This document shows positions 15,531-17,468 of a stretch of DNA of 17,468 nt, in pieces. The DNA lies in contig JBEBBO010000131.1 in the NCBI GenBank assembly GCA_041158345.1, positions 1 to 17,468 of the forward strand. Direction: 5' to 3'. The stretch is from UBA6136 sp041158345. GTDB taxonomy: Bacteria; Pseudomonadota; Gammaproteobacteria; Methylococcales; Methylococcaceae. Every line of letters starts with the position of its first letter. Positions within the stretch are counted from its first letter, which is position 1. Under the pieces are notes generated by a model. The model was not told where the DNA came from, did no database searches, and worked only from the letters and a program-made list of their open reading frames with translations. The position numbers and the translations under genes are program-made.

Positions 15531-15827
15531 TTATAGAGCCTGGGCTCGGCTGGCAAATACGAAAATCAGCACCAGCGTTCCCAAGATGCGTCTGAATCCG
15601 TTCACTCCCTCGGCAATCTCAAGATACGACCACCAGATGAGCGCTGCTGTTCCGATCCAGTAGAAAGCCGATCGCCAAGGCTCAATCGAAACGAGAGACT
15701 CGAGGAGTGTGGCAAGGAGCCAGGTCCAGAGTGGCCAGTTTGGAAATTGTGCGATCACGATCGCACCATCGGTCGTCCGGAATAGCCAGTCAAAAAGCCT
15801 ACGGCTATGGTCATCTGTATGTTTCAC
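15531..15827 (-). CDS. Small three-helix membrane protein, uncharacterised
   Basis: A 98-residue protein. I start it at GTG 15827, which has GGAGAAG seven to eight bases upstream and lies 17 bases after the EgtB stop. A longer frame reaching ATG 15947 would run inside egtB and adds sequence with no membrane or family character, so I reject that start. The protein begins with a polar, charged head containing RRLFDWLFRTTDGAIVIAQFPN, followed by three hydrophobic segments: PLWTWLLATLLESLV (about 30-46), AFYWIGTAALIWWSYLEIAEGV (about 54-75) and FRRILGTLVLIFVFA (about 78-92). I do not know its function. Small proteins of this shape occur in proteobacteria as uncharacterised membrane proteins. Its place suggests co-transcription with the ergothioneine genes, which does not prove a role in that pathway. 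Confidence 0.7.
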   Translation of the reverse strand: MKHTDDHSRRLFDWLFRTTDGAIVIAQFPNWPLWTWLLATLLESLVSIEPWRSAFYWIGTAALIWWSYLEIAEGVNGFRRILGTLVLIFVFASRAQAL

Positions 15828-15844
15828 GGTACTTCTCCAAGACC

Positions 15845-17128
15845 TTAGAGGGAAGAGGCCAGACGTATGGCACTGAATGCCCAGCGACTCGCTGCAGGAT
15901 AAAAATTTCGGTAACTCACTCGGGTATGCGTCAAGGGGGTGGCGCAAGACCCACCTCGGAGAACCTGCTGGTTGATCATGAACTTTCCGTTGTATTCACC
16001 CAAAGCACCTTCCAAGGGCCTGTAACCGGGGTATGGGGCGTAGCTGGATTGAGTCCATTGCCAGCCCAACCTGAAAAAACCTGAGAACCCCATATTTTTC
16101 TCTACGGCAGGCAGGAGGGGTATTAAGTCCTCGCGAATCGCTGAGATCTCAGGTTCACCAAATCTTTCGCGGGTCACGATTTGCTCCCATTCAAATTCGG
16201 TGGACAGGCGATACCCGGCCCAACGGGCGAAGGCGTCGGCTTCAAAATAGCTCACATGCAAAACCGGTGCGATGGGGTTCAGCGGTTGATTGCCTTCGAG
16301 CGTGAACTCAAGCCATTGCTGATCCACCTTTTGCCAGTAGAGCGGGTGGCGCAGCTCCCGCTTTTTACATTCCGCCCATCCCTCAGAGAGCCACAGGCGG
16401 GGATCTTCATAGCCGCCATCATCAATAAATGCTCTGAATTCCTGGTTGGTGACCAACCGATGGCATAGCTTGAAAGGCTCCAACCATACCGTATGCCGGG
16501 GTGCTTCATTGTCAAAATAGAACCCCTCGGATGGGGCTCCAACTTTTGCTAGTCCCCCCTCATGCTCAAACCATTCAATCGGTTGAGCAAGAGGAGGCTG
16601 ATGCGGTGGGGCATCCCGATTTGAGAAACCTGGCCGGTAGGGGGGGCGTAAAGGATTCTGGAAGAGTAGGTGCTTGATATCGCTGAGTATCAACTCCTGA
16701 TGTTGCTGCTCATGCTGAAGGCCCCACTCGATTCGAGTGATCAGGTCTTCTTCCATCATGGGGGAGGTCATCAGGACTAACATCCTTTCATCCACATGAC
16801 CTCTGTAATCGAGAATTTCCTGAAGGGAAGGGCGGGTCATCAGTCCTCTATCGGGTCTTGAGGGAATTGGGCCGACTGACTCGTAGTAGGAATTGAAAAG
16901 GACTCGGAACTGGGGATTAAACGGCATGAATCCCTTTTCGTATTTTTCAAGAACGAACGTTTCGAAAAACCAGGTGGTGTGCGCTAGATGCCATTTTGTG
17001 GGACTGGCTTCGGGCATCGATTGAGCACAGCAGTCTTCGGCGCTCAGGCCACGGATCAATGCCAAGGTTTGGTTACGCACCACCTGATAGCGACGCATCA
17101 TGCCATCTGATCCCGGCCAAGGATTCAC
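15845..17128 (-). CDS. egtB: Ergothioneine biosynthesis sulfoxide synthase EgtB
   Basis: EgtB is a non-haem iron enzyme that uses O2 to join trimethylhistidine (hercynine) to a cysteine thiol or gamma-glutamylcysteine, making the sulfoxide precursor of ergothioneine. The 427-residue protein has the DinB-like N-terminal domain with the three iron histidines, H50 (WHLAHTTWF) and H139/H143 (HEQQHQE). It then has a formylglycine-enzyme-like C-terminal domain with GFYFDNEAPRH, VTNQEFRAFIDDGGY, GYRLSTEFEWE, WQWTQSSYAPYPGY, LRGGSCATP and RNFYPAASRWAFSAIRLA. The start is GTG at 17128, which overlaps the egtD stop (GTGA) and has GAAGG about five bases upstream. Internal ATGs at 17101 and 17098 are less likely. 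No egtA gene is visible, so which thiol donor is used cannot be decided from context. Confidence 0.93.
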   Translation of the reverse strand: MNPWPGSDGMMRRYQVVRNQTLALIRGLSAEDCCAQSMPEASPTKWHLAHTTWFFETFVLEKYEKGFMPFNPQFRVLFNSYYESVGPIPSRPDRGLMTRPSLQEILDYRGHVDERMLVLMTSPMMEEDLITRIEWGLQHEQQHQELILSDIKHLLFQNPLRPPYRPGFSNRDAPPHQPPLAQPIEWFEHEGGLAKVGAPSEGFYFDNEAPRHTVWLEPFKLCHRLVTNQEFRAFIDDGGYEDPRLWLSEGWAECKKRELRHPLYWQKVDQQWLEFTLEGNQPLNPIAPVLHVSYFEADAFARWAGYRLSTEFEWEQIVTRERFGEPEISAIREDLIPLLPAVEKNMGFSGFFRLGWQWTQSSYAPYPGYRPLEGALGEYNGKFMINQQVLRGGSCATPLTHTRVSYRNFYPAASRWAFSAIRLASSL

Positions 17129-17468
17129 TGGACCTTCGCGAGCACTAAGCCGAACCAGTGTTGGTCATCGGTCCAGTGCTTGATCGGTTGGAATCCCACA
17201 TTTTCAAGGACTCTCTCGAATTTCGACACGCTGTATTTGTGACTATATTCGGTGAGAATGGAATCGCCCCGGCTGAAATAGCGTTCGCCGCCAATCCAAT
17301 GGACCACCTGATCACGAGTAGAGCTCAAGTGCATCTCGATTCGCATGGCCTCTTCGTTGTAAAAGGCCCGGTGCTCCCAATGCCGGGTATCAAAATCGGC
17401 CATCGCTATGCGATTGATATGCTCGAGGACATTGAGGTTAAAAAGTCGAGTGATACCGCCCGTGTCGT
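17125..17468 (-). CDS. egtD: L-histidine N-alpha-methyltransferase EgtD, C-terminal part (cut by window edge)
   Basis: EgtD uses three S-adenosylmethionine molecules to make hercynine from histidine, the first step of ergothioneine synthesis. About 113 C-terminal residues are in the window, and the frame is open to the right edge. The visible start contains GGITRLFNLNVLEHINR then ADFDTRHWEHRAFYN, a hallmark of the EgtD family. Near the end are IRTEY-like SILTEYSHKYS, FERVLENVGF and HWFGLVLAKVQ. The in-frame ATG at 17403 is internal, since the family signature continues upstream of it. The stop overlaps the EgtB start by four bases (GTGA), so the two are coupled. Product of EgtD is substrate of EgtB, as expected for a two-enzyme operon. 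Confidence 0.93.
   Translation of the reverse strand, partial: DTGGITRLFNLNVLEHINRIAMADFDTRHWEHRAFYNEEAMRIEMHLSSTRDQVVHWIGGERYFSRGDSILTEYSHKYSVSKFERVLENVGFQPIKHWTDDQHWFGLVLAKVQ

Noticed and set aside
15531..15947. Longer start (ATG 15947) for the small membrane protein
   Set aside because: It would overlap egtB by about 100 bases and add non-membrane sequence. The GTG at 15827 has a proper ribosome site just after the egtB stop.
1..17468. CRISPR array, tRNA/rRNA, insertion sequence or prophage
   Set aside because: No regularly spaced direct repeats, no tRNA-like cloverleaf that I could see, no transposase or integrase frame, and no terminal inverted repeats around gene blocks.

Overview
The window is a dense, gene-rich stretch of a Gram-negative bacterial chromosome. 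A TolC/HlyD pair implies an outer membrane, and genes sit in tight operons with 4-base start/stop overlaps. By eye the base composition is balanced and the reading frames are typically bacterial. The lineage is not settled. A formylmethanofuran dehydrogenase/hydrolase A-type protein points to an organism with methanofuran-type C1 chemistry (a methylotroph or relative) or one keeping an orphan paralogue. Carbonic anhydrase plus PEP carboxylase points to strong bicarbonate fixation. I see no tRNA, rRNA, CRISPR array, insertion sequence or phage gene.

Layout, left to right. Positions 1-3499 (minus) hold a three-gene export operon read ABC protein, HlyD adaptor, TolC-like outer-membrane protein; the last is cut by the window edge. 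The ABC protein keeps its six-helix membrane half, but every catalytic motif of its nucleotide-binding domain is lost. Positions 3500-3874 are a non-coding promoter region. Positions 3875-11531 (minus) form a probable operon: beta-carbonic anhydrase, PEP carboxylase (ATGA overlap), CysD, FhcA-like amidohydrolase, BioA. Carbonic anhydrase supplies the bicarbonate that PEP carboxylase uses. The later genes cover sulfate activation, C1-furan chemistry and biotin synthesis, and the partners cysN, fhcBCD and the other bio genes are absent here. Positions 11532-11655 are a compact divergent control region with two palindromes, one over the predicted carbonic anhydrase -35 element. It is shared with a divergent NhaR/LysR-type regulator (11656-12582, plus), followed by an MFS transporter (12672-13889, plus).

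Positions 14219-15289 (minus) encode a BLUF-class III cyclase fusion that matches the Beggiatoa photoactivated adenylate cyclase bPAC almost residue for residue at key sites as I recall them. This predicts blue-light-driven cAMP production. Upstream of it, 15290-15530 is a structured non-coding region. On the plus strand it contains several hairpin/T-tract units ending in a very strong intrinsic terminator, although no plus-strand gene precedes it closely, so a small RNA is possible. Positions 15531-17468 (minus) carry an ergothioneine operon: the EgtD C-terminal end, EgtB, and a small three-helix membrane protein with a GTG start.

The points most worth attention are the catalytically dead ABC exporter, the photoactivated cyclase, the plus-strand terminator/RNA candidate beside it, and the orphan fhcA and cysD inside a bicarbonate-fixation operon.
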